From PALSA-188 sp963720075 (lineage in GTDB: Bacteria > Acidobacteriota > Terriglobia > Terriglobales > Acidobacteriaceae), in the NCBI GenBank assembly GCA_963720075.1, contig CAVREG010000019.1, positions 1,364,001 through 1,428,000 on the forward strand: 64,000 nucleotides of DNA. The letters are read 5' to 3'. Positions 24,427 to 33,743 of this stretch are shown here, piece by piece. The position numbers and the translations under genes were made by a program. Within the stretch, counting starts at the first letter, position 1. The number at the start of each line of letters is the position of its first letter. Under the pieces are notes generated by a model. It was not told where the DNA came from. It saw nothing but the letters and a program-made list of their open reading frames with translations, and did not search any database.

Positions 24427-24831
24427 ATGAGACTGAGCGACAAAGCAAACGCAAAATCGGAAAAGGCGGCTGAAGTAGCAGTGCCGGATAAACTCTATTT
24501 CCGCATTGGCGAAGTTTCCCGCCTTTGCCATCTTCCCGCTTATGTCTTGCGTTTTTGGGAGACAGAATTTCCTCAACTCAAACCGATCAAGAGCAGTACC
24601 GGTCAACGCATGTATCGCCGCAAAGATGTTGAAAGCGTGCTGAAAATCAAAAATCTGCTTTATGAAGAAGGATTCACGATTGTGGGCGCCAGGCAGCATC
24701 TGCGCACGGAAGTAAATGTAGATAAAAAACAAAGCCCTCTGCCATTTCCTTCACAGCAAGTCCCAGAGCTTAAATATATTCGTCAAGGATTACGCGAGAT
24801 TTTAACAATGCTTTCGGCGCGGCATTCCTAA
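24427..24831 (+). CDS. MerR-family transcription regulator
   Basis: The 134 residues from the ATG at 24427 have a MerR DNA-binding domain: LYFRIGEVSRLCHLPAYVLRFWETEF (helix-turn-helix), then the wing with GQRMYRRKDV and the helix SVLKIKNLLYEEGFTI. The C-terminus is short with no cysteine effector site, so the signal is unknown. A longer reading from 24313 is probably untranslated leader. Its stop overlaps the 3' end of thiE on the other strand by four bases. Confidence 0.85.
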   Translation: MRLSDKANAKSEKAAEVAVPDKLYFRIGEVSRLCHLPAYVLRFWETEFPQLKPIKSSTGQRMYRRKDVESVLKIKNLLYEEGFTIVGARQHLRTEVNVDKKQSPLPFPSQQVPELKYIRQGLREILTMLSARHS

Positions 24832-25532
24832 TAGGCGGTCTTTGACGCCAGGTCACGGAGTTCGCGCACAACTTGACTGATGTTGTTTTCCTGAAATATA
24901 CGGATTCCGGCAATGCCAGACGCTCCTGCGTTAAGGCAGTCGGCAGCATTTTCCACGGTGATGCCTCCCAGGGCGATAAGCGGAATTTTTTGATCACAGG
25001 CTTCTCTTAGCAGGGTTTCACCAACTGGAACGACCGCAGCGGTGGGGACTTCCGAGCCAGTATTTATTGTGGTCTTTTCAAATACCGGCCCGAACACTGC
25101 GAAGTCAGCGGCATGTTCGGCGGCGAGAGCTACGTCGTCCAAGGTATGGCACGCAATGCTGATGATCGCTGGCGCTTTAAGGGAATTGCCGCTTTGTCCC
25201 CAGATTAGCCTGACGTCGCGGGGCGAGATGTCCACCGAACGCAAGTGAACCCCGTCCGCTCCAGCAGCAATCGCTAAATCAGTCCGCGAATTTATCAGCA
25301 GCCGAGTTGTGGCCTTGGCATTGCTCTCGACTAATGGTGAATTCTCGCGAATCATGCGCGTCGCATCCCGTGCCAGCAACGCGAGATCACGACTGAGAAG
25401 ATCTTTTTCCCTTAACTGAATGAAGTCAACGCCACACCCAGCAGCCTCGGCGATCTTTCCCATGAGCATTCGTCGGCGGGAAATTTCATCTCCGCTGAAT
25501 CGAGAACGATCGGTAATGTAATAAAGCAGCAA
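24828..25532 (-). CDS. thiE: Thiamine-phosphate synthase
   Basis: Joins HMP-pyrophosphate and thiazole phosphate to make thiamine phosphate. The TIM-barrel protein of 234 residues shows YYITDRSRF, VDFIQLREKDL, LLINSRTDLA, ADGVHLRS, the phosphate loops FGPVFEKTT and LIALGGI, and GIAGIRIF. All main family motifs are present. It lies two bases downstream of the LOG-family gene, suggesting one transcript. No TPP riboswitch is visible upstream. Confidence 0.9.
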   Translation of the reverse strand: MLLYYITDRSRFSGDEISRRRMLMGKIAEAAGCGVDFIQLREKDLLSRDLALLARDATRMIRENSPLVESNAKATTRLLINSRTDLAIAAGADGVHLRSVDISPRDVRLIWGQSGNSLKAPAIISIACHTLDDVALAAEHAADFAVFGPVFEKTTINTGSEVPTAAVVPVGETLLREACDQKIPLIALGGITVENAADCLNAGASGIAGIRIFQENNISQVVRELRDLASKTAY

Positions 25533-25534
25533 CT

Positions 25535-26416
25535 TTATGGATTAGTCTTGGCAATTTCAGGAACCGTCTCACGTGGCCGTTTCGAACCTTCCGGACCAAG
25601 GTGGTACTTCGTTAAACCATCACGAAGAAACTCAAATCCTTCTTCGGGAGAATCCACCATCTTGAACAAATCCAAATCGCTAGAGGAGATGGTTCCCGCG
25701 TCTACCATGGCTTCAAAGTTGATCAGGCGTTTCCAATATTCGCTGCCGTAGATAATTACCAGAATCTTCTTGGCTAATTTTTGGGTCTGCGCCAGGGTGA
25801 GAATCTCAAAAAGTTCGTCGAGCGTTCCGAATCCCCCAGGGAAAATTACCAATGCCTTGGCCAGATATGCGAACCAAAACTTGCGCATGAAAAAATAGTG
25901 GAATTCGAAATTAAGGGATGGCGTTATGTGGGGATTTGGATTTTGCTCGAAAGGCAAATGAATATTAAGCCCAATCGTCTTGGCGCCGGCATCCTGCGCT
26001 CCAAGATTTGCGGCTTCCATAATGCCGGGACCACCGCCTGTTGTGACCACAAAACGCCTCCGACGCGCCGGAATCTGAATGGACCACTCGCTCAGCAGAA
26101 ATGCCAGGCGGCGAGCATCCTCATAGTACCGCGCCATATTTAGGGCAGCGGCTGCCTGTTTCTGATGCGATCTCGCACCCTCGTCCAAAGATTCCTGCGT
26201 CCTATCAAGCTTGCTGAGATCTGATTCGGCCCGAGATCGGCTATGAAAGCGCGCCGAACCGAAGAACACGACCGTGTCTTGAATCTGTTCTCGGCGAAAC
26301 CGGGCAAGAGGTTCTGCGTATTCGGAAAGGATGCGCAGAATTCGTCCGTCGGGACTGCTAAGGAAGGGCTCGTTCTGATATGCCAGCGGTGCTCTTTTGC
26401 TTTCATCTTCTTTCAT
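25535..26416 (-). CDS. LOG-family nucleotide phosphoribohydrolase-like protein
   Basis: Rossmann-fold protein of 293 residues in the LOG/TIGR00730 family, whose members cleave nucleoside 5'-monophosphates such as cytokinin precursors or AMP. The signatures are VVTTGGGPGIMEAANLGAQDAG (about residue 125) and PGGFGTLDELFEILTLAQT (about 197). A helical N-terminal extension of about 90 residues precedes the core. The true substrate cannot be told. It is directly upstream of thiE. Confidence 0.88.
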   Translation of the reverse strand: MKEDESKRAPLAYQNEPFLSSPDGRILRILSEYAEPLARFRREQIQDTVVFFGSARFHSRSRAESDLSKLDRTQESLDEGARSHQKQAAAALNMARYYEDARRLAFLLSEWSIQIPARRRRFVVTTGGGPGIMEAANLGAQDAGAKTIGLNIHLPFEQNPNPHITPSLNFEFHYFFMRKFWFAYLAKALVIFPGGFGTLDELFEILTLAQTQKLAKKILVIIYGSEYWKRLINFEAMVDAGTISSSDLDLFKMVDSPEEGFEFLRDGLTKYHLGPEGSKRPRETVPEIAKTNP

Positions 26417-26501
26417 AGTCAGAGATTTCTTCCAAATTGTCTGTCGAAGGAGTCGGAGCGCGTAACGCCTCTACGAGAAGTTTTTACTTGAGCAAAATAC
26501 T

Positions 26502-26882
26502 TTATGACTCGTGGTAGTTCGTGGCCTCCGAAAAGCCAATCCATATATCCAGCGCTCCCAAACCTGTGCACATGCCACGAACGAAGCCATTTTCAATAAA
26601 GTCTCGCAAAGCTGGATAAGAAATCAGTATGTAATTATCTGTCCATTTCGGGGACCATGGCAAAATAACGAGGAGAACTCCAAAAATGGCGCACAGTGAG
26701 ACGAATAAGATCGCGGCGAGGCGGTTGACCCACCTCTCCACGTTAGAAGGCCTGTTTCGGCTTCGCGCTTCGGATGATGAACGGGCAGGCGGCGAGATTG
26801 AGTTCCCAGCGGACACTTTCTTTTCAGAAGAAGATGAAACGCTGTTTTGCGATGGAGGAGAATTGGCGCTCACGCCGTGCAC
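26502..26882 (-). CDS. Small membrane protein of unknown function
   Basis: The 126 residues start with a Ser/Arg-rich disordered stretch (1-48), then one strong membrane helix (about 53-75, LAAILFVSLCAIFGVLLVI). A conserved-looking tail follows, with ALRDFIENGFVRGMCTGLGALDIWIGFSEA, which may hold a second, amphipathic membrane segment. I recognise no domain. It is between the LOG gene and the TPR gene on the same strand. Confidence 0.6.
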   Translation of the reverse strand: MHGVSANSPPSQNSVSSSSEKKVSAGNSISPPARSSSEARSRNRPSNVERWVNRLAAILFVSLCAIFGVLLVILPWSPKWTDNYILISYPALRDFIENGFVRGMCTGLGALDIWIGFSEATNYHES

Positions 26883-26959
26883 CCCAAGACGAGTGGCACG
26901 GGGATTCTAGATGACAGCGCTTTCGCCTGTTTGTTGACCCTGAGTCCCATCGGGACATT

Positions 26960-29900
26960 CTACGACTTGAGAGCCTTAATGCGCTCGGCAACATCGCGGT
27001 AATCAATGTTACTTCCGTAGACTTCCATAAAGTGATTGAGGGCGGAGCTCTTGTTGCCCGCAGTCTCGTAGGCGCAAGCCAATTCGTAGTGAAGGGCCAT
27101 GCGGGTTTCCGCATCTATAGTGGGAAGTGTTAAGGCGCGTTCATACCAGCGAAGGGCGGCTTCTGGAATCCCTTTATCGAGGAAACACTGGGCGAGCCAA
27201 GTATAAGTTTGCAGGATTTGCGGGAATGGATGACCGTGCTCGACGGTCTGACAAACTTTCTGCAATTCGCCGATCGCCTCGTCGAGCAAGCCCATTTCGC
27301 GGAAGGCAACGCCGAGGCTGTAGTGTGTCTCGGGATCCTGATCGCTATTCGCAGCGTCTTCTTCAAGTTCATGCTTCAGTTCGCCGAACATGTCCGCGAG
27401 GTCAATTCCTGCGGCGACGTCCGCACTCGGCCTTGTTGCCGGCACTTCTTCCATACGTGGCGGCTGAACTGGCACGGGAGGCTTAAAATTTGTAAATGCA
27501 GTGGAGTGCTGCCAGGCTGCGGACGAAGATCCGGGCGCAGCGGCCGCCATAGCGGCGGGAGCGGGCAGCGGCGCATCCTGTGGAAGAGCGGTCTTCGATT
27601 TGTCCGTCACTTTGCCAGGTTGAATTTCGGGCTGGGGACGGGCAGCCTCCGAAGCTTTTCCGGCGAGGAAACTATCACCGAGCGACGTCTCTAAGTCGTT
27701 AACAATACTTCCTAGCGCGTCGGTGGTTGACGGCTCGTTCATGACCTCGTCATTTTGTACTTCAGCAACTTCAGGATATATGGGAGCGGAGGCTGAAGGT
27801 TCTGCCGCAGTTTCCGCTTCAATTTCCGCGAAATGCGGGACAGGTTCTGGCGCGGCTTTGGGGGAAGCACTGGAGTATGCTTCCGCCAGATGCGTCGGTG
27901 CTGAAACCTGTGCATGAACTTCATGCGACGCATTTTCAATGGCAGGCACAGACGAGAATTCGCTACCCAATGACGATTCGAGATCAGAAACCAGATTATC
28001 GAGGGCCGCGGGCGTGGCAGGAACTTCGATTTCAGTTGGAGTGTACGGGGATTCGATTGCCGAAATAGATCTCGGGCTCGTTCCAAAATGACTTTCGATT
28101 TGTTCGACCGAGGATTGCGAGGCGATCTCCGCTTGAGTGGCGACGCTTGCCGTAGCAGATTCTATCTCCTGACGAATGAGCGAAACTAGTTCAGGATCGG
28201 GGTTCATCTGCTTGAATTTTGCAAAAGCTCCCTGCGCCAAGTCCAACAATGAATGAGTAAGATAAAAGTGGATTTCCTCGACTATTTCCGCTGTAGCTGC
28301 TTGATCCACAGCCGGGGCCTCAGGCGTTTCGGCATTGGCAGGGTTATCAATCGCTATAGACTCCGCCTCTAGCGGGGCTTCTGCAGGAGCAAGAGATACA
28401 GTTTTTTCTTGCGAAGGTCCGTCCCATTCGCCTGACAAGTCAATCTCAGCTTCTGGCGCTAATTCTGAAGGGTGGATGTCAAACTCCGGCGCCTGTTCTG
28501 TGGGGCCAGTCTTTGGAACCACAGAAGTATGGAAAAACAAGCCAGCCCGACTACCGGACGCCGAAGCCGCAGCTACGCTATGAGACTCGGCGGCTTGCGG
28601 TGCGAGCGAATCCGTTGCTTGGGGGTCCTGCCCAAATGGCACTGCTTCAGGAATTTCTACAGGTGTTACCAGCTCGATCCCATCTGCTGCGGCTGCTCTC
28701 TCTTCATATCTTGCGGCCAGTTCCCCGTATCGTGTGGCTTCTTCCGGGTATCCCGCATCATGATAGATAGTTTCTGTCGTTCGGCAGCAAATCGCTGCCT
28801 GAGCAAACCGCTCCGCACGATTGTGCAGGGCTGCGAGGCGCTGATTCAATCTCAGATCCTGCGGCGCATTGGGCAATACAGTGAGCAAAGGCGCCAAAGC
28901 CTTTTCCGGCATGTTGTATGAAATGAAAAGTTCGGCGTCAGTTAAGGCTGCACGTACGGCGAGCGCAACTTCGTCTTCATATCTTTGATCAATGAATGGC
29001 GCGGTGGTTTCAAGTTCCTCTATGAGGATTGAACCTTCCTCGGCGCTGATGAAGCGGGGAGTTGAGCCGCCTACTTTTCCAACGATCTGTTGGTAGTTGC
29101 GGGCATGCAGCTGATTCTGAGGTTCGAGTTGAGTGAGTTTCAGATAAAAGTCGCGTGCCTTCTCAAGATCACCCGATTGCACGTACGCATGCGCGAGAAG
29201 CTCGTAAACCTCGGTCGTGTGACTGGTCTCCCCCGCTTTCGTGAACAGGGCAAGGATGATTTCGAGGCTCGGAGCACTTTCCCGGACGTGGCTGATGATT
29301 GAATGAAGGCTTTCCAAAATTCTGGTTGGGTCTGACGACAATAAGGCGTCTGAATATTCTTCGTATACCTGCAACGCCTCTTCGAACTGGCCTGACACAA
29401 TCAGAGCCTCGGCATACCGGTTCACCCCTGCCGGATCATTGTGTATAGTTAGCAGCTTTCCCGCTAGCACTCGGGCTTCGGGAAGGCGTCCGTTTTGCAG
29501 ATACGCATTGAACAGCGCGTTAAGCCCTTCGGGGTGACTATCGACGTCCGCGACTTTCTCGAGGTGTTCGATTGCGCCAGTGACGTCTCCGGAATCGAGT
29601 GCGGTGCGCCCGCGCATCAGCAGGGCGTAGCTGTTCCCAGGATCGAGCGTTAGCATCCGTTGCAGGATCGTTTCCGCGCCTTCGAGCTGCCCGCGAGACC
29701 GCAAAGTTTCAGCGGCAGCAGTGAAAATCTGCCACGCTTCTGACTTCTTTCCCATCCGGACGTAAACTTCTGCGAGCTTCGACCGCATGACTACATTGTC
29801 GGGGTCCATTTCCAGGGTCTTCTGGAAAATGCGCACCGCTTGCTCCATATCGCCGCTGCGCAAAAATTCTTCCGCAACTTGTAAATATTGTGCGCGCGCG

Positions 29901-30241
29901 TCGTTGAACAAGCCTTGCTGAGTGTAGAGTTCCGCGAGGCGAAGCACTCCCTCGAAGCTGTGCTTGATCTTGCTGAGCTTCTTGTACATCGCGATCGCCT
30001 TCACCGTAAAACCCTGTGAGGCATAGGCGTCGCCGACGCTTTTGAAGCAGTCCACGGCCTTGTCAATGTTGCCCAGCCGTGAGTAGAGGTCGCCCACGGT
30101 ATTCATCACCGTGAGGTCCTTGGGATCGGCCTTCAGAACCTTTTCGTATTCAGCGATGGCATTCGGCAACTTGCCCTGCTGAACAAACTTCTCGGCGGAA
30201 CTGAGGACCTTCTGCTTATTGAAGCCAAACCCGAAAGCCAT
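26960..30241 (-). CDS. Giant TPR-repeat protein with disordered middle
   Basis: Scaffold-type protein of 1093 residues from the ATG at 30239-30241; an upstream start would add 13. At least eight TPR units fill residues about 10-430 (e.g. IAEYEKVLKADPKDLTVMNTVGDLY), and a second TPR block covers about 955-1090. The middle (about 530-940) is Glu/Ala/Pro/Ser-rich and carries two copies of a motif like NLVSDLESSLGSEF / SIVNDLETSLGDSF. No signal peptide is visible. Partners are unknown; comparable proteins occur in predatory and gliding bacteria. Confidence 0.8.
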   Translation of the reverse strand: MAFGFGFNKQKVLSSAEKFVQQGKLPNAIAEYEKVLKADPKDLTVMNTVGDLYSRLGNIDKAVDCFKSVGDAYASQGFTVKAIAMYKKLSKIKHSFEGVLRLAELYTQQGLFNDARAQYLQVAEEFLRSGDMEQAVRIFQKTLEMDPDNVVMRSKLAEVYVRMGKKSEAWQIFTAAAETLRSRGQLEGAETILQRMLTLDPGNSYALLMRGRTALDSGDVTGAIEHLEKVADVDSHPEGLNALFNAYLQNGRLPEARVLAGKLLTIHNDPAGVNRYAEALIVSGQFEEALQVYEEYSDALLSSDPTRILESLHSIISHVRESAPSLEIILALFTKAGETSHTTEVYELLAHAYVQSGDLEKARDFYLKLTQLEPQNQLHARNYQQIVGKVGGSTPRFISAEEGSILIEELETTAPFIDQRYEDEVALAVRAALTDAELFISYNMPEKALAPLLTVLPNAPQDLRLNQRLAALHNRAERFAQAAICCRTTETIYHDAGYPEEATRYGELAARYEERAAAADGIELVTPVEIPEAVPFGQDPQATDSLAPQAAESHSVAAASASGSRAGLFFHTSVVPKTGPTEQAPEFDIHPSELAPEAEIDLSGEWDGPSQEKTVSLAPAEAPLEAESIAIDNPANAETPEAPAVDQAATAEIVEEIHFYLTHSLLDLAQGAFAKFKQMNPDPELVSLIRQEIESATASVATQAEIASQSSVEQIESHFGTSPRSISAIESPYTPTEIEVPATPAALDNLVSDLESSLGSEFSSVPAIENASHEVHAQVSAPTHLAEAYSSASPKAAPEPVPHFAEIEAETAAEPSASAPIYPEVAEVQNDEVMNEPSTTDALGSIVNDLETSLGDSFLAGKASEAARPQPEIQPGKVTDKSKTALPQDAPLPAPAAMAAAAPGSSSAAWQHSTAFTNFKPPVPVQPPRMEEVPATRPSADVAAGIDLADMFGELKHELEEDAANSDQDPETHYSLGVAFREMGLLDEAIGELQKVCQTVEHGHPFPQILQTYTWLAQCFLDKGIPEAALRWYERALTLPTIDAETRMALHYELACAYETAGNKSSALNHFMEVYGSNIDYRDVAERIKALKS

Positions 30242-30454
30242 AGAAGTACGGACTCCAACCCCGGTAATTTTCCCTCCCACTGCGTGTCTTTAAGGAGGGG
30301 TTACAACCGAATTGACCATCTTTGTATCTGGGAACCTGGACTTATTGATGGTCTGACAAGGTGATTGTACGGCTGAGACCCCAGATTCGTATGGTTACCA
30401 AGGGTTACCAGAAGGGAGTGTACGAATGGGTTACCGCGGGGAGGTTGTGATAGC

Positions 30455-30488
30455 GCATGTGTGGCGCGGGCGCCCGCGCCACACATGC
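30455..30488. repeat. Perfect 34-base palindrome
   Basis: The 17 bases 30455-30471 (GCATGTGTGGCGCGGGC) are the exact reverse complement of 30472-30488. It ends 20 bases before the start codon of the ligase/acyltransferase gene. Related GC-rich palindromes are near 17,770 and 54,419. Confidence 0.85.
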
Positions 30489-30508
30489 AATTGCGTTAAT
30501 CTTCTCTT

Positions 30509-33049
30509 GTGCAGCGGCGCTCCATCGGCGAATATCTGGATAATTTCGTAGCGCGTGGGTCTGAGTGCGCCTATGTGCAGCGGCGAGGATATCGCACAGT
30601 CCGGTGGAGCTATCGCGATGTTGCCAATACTGCATTCCAATTTGCTCGGGATCTACAAACTCGCGGAATTACCAAGGGCGACCGGGTTCTCATCTGGGGG
30701 CCGAATTCCGCGGAATGGGTTTCGGTGTTTTATGGCTGCGCGGTGAGTGGAGTGGTCGCGGTGCCGATTGACGATGTTTCCACTCCGGAGTTTGCGCAGA
30801 AAGTTTTTCAGAGCGTGGATGGCAAGTTATTAGTCTGCTCTCGCGAGCATTGCGATCACGAAATTGGAAACAACCCGCTTCTGCTTGACGGCTTGCGCGA
30901 GACACTGGCTGCGAACTCTTCGGACCGTTATGACGTTGCCGATGTCCAAAGCGACGACACGCTTGAAATCGTTTTCACTTCAGGGACGACGGCCGAACCG
31001 AAGGGCGTGGTCATCACTCATGGCAACGTTCTTGCGAATATCGCTCCACTTGAAACTGAAATTCGTAAATATCTGAAGTATGAACGCTTCGTACATCCGG
31101 TTAGGTTTCTTAACCTTTTGCCTTTGAGCCATGTGTTCGGCCAGTTTCTGGGAATCTTCCTTTCTCACTTGATGGGTGGAACGGTGGTTTTCCAGGATTC
31201 GCTAAAGCCTGCGGAAATTATTGGGGCCATCCGGCGGGAACGCGTTTCGGTGCTGGTTGCGGTACCGCATGTTTTGCAATCCATGAAGGAGAAGATCGAG
31301 CGCGATTTTGCCGACAGTCGCGAATCCGAGAAATTCCGGCAACGATTTCAGAGCGCGAAAGGTAAGCACTTCCTGCATCGGTGGTGGATTTTTCGCCGCA
31401 TCCGGAAACAATTTGGATGGAAGTTCTGGGCATTCATCTGCGGGGGTGCGGCTCTCGACTCCGAAACCGAAGAATTCTGGGGCCGGCTGGGTTATGCCGT
31501 GATTCAAGGATACGGCCTCACCGAAACTACCTCGCTGATCAGCCTCAACCACCCCTTTCACCCGAGCAGAGGCTCTATCGGAAAAGTAATGGCTGGCCGT
31601 GAGGTCAAGCTGGCATCCGATGGAGAGATTATGGTGCGCGGCGGAGGAGTCGCGGCAAATTACTGGGAAGGGAAAGAACTGAGGCCCGCCACCGCGGAGG
31701 AAGGCTGGTATCGAACTGGCGATATCGGAGAATTCGATGCAGCCGGAAATCTCCACTTCAAAGGGCGAAGCAAAGATGTAATCGTCACCCCAGCGGGGAT
31801 GAAAGTTTATCCGGATGATCTTGAAGCAGCACTCCGTCTTCAACCTGAAGTCAAAGACTGCGCGGTTGTCGCCTTGCCGCTCGAAGGGAACGCCGAGCCT
31901 TGCGCGGTTCTTCTTCTTCGAGATCGAAGCCAGAATGCACCGGAGATTCTAGAAAGGGCGAATCAGTCGTTAGCCGAATATCAGCGGATGCGAAGCTGGT
32001 ATGTGTGGCCCGAGGAAGATTTTCCGAGCACGGCAACCCAGAAACCCCGCAAAAATGTAATTCGCGATGCGGTTCTGGCCAGCAAATCCAAGAATGCGGG
32101 AAGATCCTCGCCAAGCGCACTTTCGGAATTGATTACAAAGATAAGAGGGCGAGCATCCGATTCCTCTTCCCAACCTGCCGGCGAACTGTCGCCAAATCTC
32201 AGCCTGGAAACGGACCTCAATCTAAGTTCCCTGGACCGGGTTGCACTGATGGGCGCGCTCGAGGATAAGTATCAAGTTGAGCTCGGGGATGCTGATTTTT
32301 CGTCGGCAAAAACAGTGGGAGATGTGGAGCGGATACTGCGCGGCCACCCTGCGCAGCGCGTGCGCTACCATTACCCGGCATGGGTGCAGCACTGGCCGGT
32401 TACATGGATACGATTGCTGGCTCAGTACCTTCTTCTGCGGCCTGCGGTTTTTCTATTGGCTCGGCCGGGGGTCATCGGTGAGGAAGATTTGGCAAACGTG
32501 GGCGGGCCGGTGCTTGTTGTCTGTAATCACATCACAGATGTTGATCTCGGCTTTGTGATCGCCGCCTTGCCCTCTCGTTTGGGAGACCGCCTGGCTGTGG
32601 CCACTGCCGGAGAAGAACTCGAAGCCTTGCGGACTCCTTCTCCAGGACGCGGCGCCCTTGCCAGGATTTACGACCGTGTGAAATGGGCGCTGGCTGTTTC
32701 GCTATTGAACCTTTTTCCTCTGCCGCGACAGGGTGGTTTTCGGGAAAGCTTCGCCTATGCGGGAGAATCCGCTGATCGCGGATACAGCATACTAGTTTTT
32801 CCCGAGGGCGGACATACGGTGGACGGCAAGCTCCGGCCATTTCGCGCGGGGATCGGGTTGCTGGCAAATAGCCTTAAAATTCCTGTTGTTCCCGTGCGCA
32901 TTCATGGACTATTTGAAGTCAAGCGATCAGGAAAGAAGTTCGCGACACCCGGCCAGATCTGGGTAAACGTCGGCACTCCTGTCGGTTTTCGAGATGAAAA
33001 TCCAGATCAAATCGCGCAAGAATTGCAAAGGATAATGGAGCAGCTTTGA
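30509..33049 (+). CDS. AMP-dependent acyl ligase / ACP-like / acyltransferase fusion
   Basis: Predicted acyl-activating and lysophospholipid-acylating enzyme, 846 residues. Residues about 1-525 are an adenylate-forming ligase (TSGTTAEPKGV, then GYGLTET, YRTGD and KGRSKDVIV). About 545-615 resembles an acyl carrier protein with Ser in LNLSSLDRV, the phosphopantetheine site. About 640-846 is a PlsC-type acyltransferase with HITDVD (the HX4D box) and VFPEGGH. Overall it resembles Aas with an added carrier domain. The start is GTG at 30509, with no clear Shine-Dalgarno. The substrate chain is unknown. Confidence 0.88.
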   Translation: MQRRSIGEYLDNFVARGSECAYVQRRGYRTVRWSYRDVANTAFQFARDLQTRGITKGDRVLIWGPNSAEWVSVFYGCAVSGVVAVPIDDVSTPEFAQKVFQSVDGKLLVCSREHCDHEIGNNPLLLDGLRETLAANSSDRYDVADVQSDDTLEIVFTSGTTAEPKGVVITHGNVLANIAPLETEIRKYLKYERFVHPVRFLNLLPLSHVFGQFLGIFLSHLMGGTVVFQDSLKPAEIIGAIRRERVSVLVAVPHVLQSMKEKIERDFADSRESEKFRQRFQSAKGKHFLHRWWIFRRIRKQFGWKFWAFICGGAALDSETEEFWGRLGYAVIQGYGLTETTSLISLNHPFHPSRGSIGKVMAGREVKLASDGEIMVRGGGVAANYWEGKELRPATAEEGWYRTGDIGEFDAAGNLHFKGRSKDVIVTPAGMKVYPDDLEAALRLQPEVKDCAVVALPLEGNAEPCAVLLLRDRSQNAPEILERANQSLAEYQRMRSWYVWPEEDFPSTATQKPRKNVIRDAVLASKSKNAGRSSPSALSELITKIRGRASDSSSQPAGELSPNLSLETDLNLSSLDRVALMGALEDKYQVELGDADFSSAKTVGDVERILRGHPAQRVRYHYPAWVQHWPVTWIRLLAQYLLLRPAVFLLARPGVIGEEDLANVGGPVLVVCNHITDVDLGFVIAALPSRLGDRLAVATAGEELEALRTPSPGRGALARIYDRVKWALAVSLLNLFPLPRQGGFRESFAYAGESADRGYSILVFPEGGHTVDGKLRPFRAGIGLLANSLKIPVVPVRIHGLFEVKRSGKKFATPGQIWVNVGTPVGFRDENPDQIAQELQRIMEQL

Positions 33050-33511
33050 CCGGGGCTGAGCGAAATATCACAGTTTCAACAACATTCGCACAAGAAAAAG
33101 CGGGGAATTGCGGAGTTTATGGCGGAATATACAGTAACTACCGTATGGACGCGTTGTAGCGGCTTGATACCAGACAAGACGATGGCATCTCAAAAGTTCG
33201 ATCCATAAGAAAATCGCCCCCGCAGATTCCGATTCCCCAAACGACTCGGAACGTTTCCATCGCCCAACGGACTGGTTCGGCGAAGTCGGGTTGGTTATAA
33301 CGCGGTAGCGTTGTATTGGCGACTAGGGGGCCTAAGGAGGGCGACGGCGGATGTTTGGGTTCCGAATTGTTGGGTCTGCGGCAACGATCCGGTCCCCAGG
33401 AATTTCGAAAGCATCGGAAGCAGCCTCCGCGTAAACAACGTGATCGGCTATCCGTAACCTTGACCGCTAATTCTGCGATGTATATGGTTTATTCATTGGT
33501 GGGAATGAATC
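33050..33511. other. Intergenic stretch without recognisable content
   Basis: About 460 bases after the ligase gene. Open frames here have no family resemblance and no good ribosome-binding sites. Nothing else stands out; a promoter for the small downstream genes may be included. Confidence 0.4.
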
Positions 33512-33652
33512 GTGCAAAAACACCACAAATCAAAGTTAATTGAGAACGTTCTGATTCTGGCGTTGCTCGGGATCCTGGCTGGAGTGGCTGGAGGGTTTGC
33601 CATCGGCTTCGTCTCTCAGCGGTCCACCTCCTCGTCTTCCATTAGCCACTGA
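33512..33652 (+). CDS. 46-residue single-pass membrane protein
   Basis: GTG at 33512, TGA at 33650-33652. A basic start (QKHHKSK) is followed by a glycine-rich membrane helix (about residues 11-35, with ILALLGILAGVAGGFAIGF) and a Ser/Thr tail. GTGGGAATG lies upstream as a weak ribosome-binding region. The composition is typical of real small membrane proteins, but homologues cannot be checked here. Confidence 0.5.
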   Translation: MQKHHKSKLIENVLILALLGILAGVAGGFAIGFVSQRSTSSSSISH

Positions 33653-33743
33653 TGTGACATCGTCGGTGCTTGTACCCTCGGACGAGCTGCCTCTTACCAG
33701 CGTAATCTGAACCATCCTTTAAGCGCTATACACTAGTTGCAAC

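Noticed and set aside
24192..24443. 83-codon minus-strand frame over the terminator
   Set aside because: It covers the micro transcription unit's terminator and the MerR leader, lacks a ribosome-binding site and has no recognisable domain.
33316..33543. 75-codon frame in the gap after the ligase gene
   Set aside because: Composition is unlike a protein (Arg/Pro/Gln-rich) and it overlaps the better small membrane protein frame.
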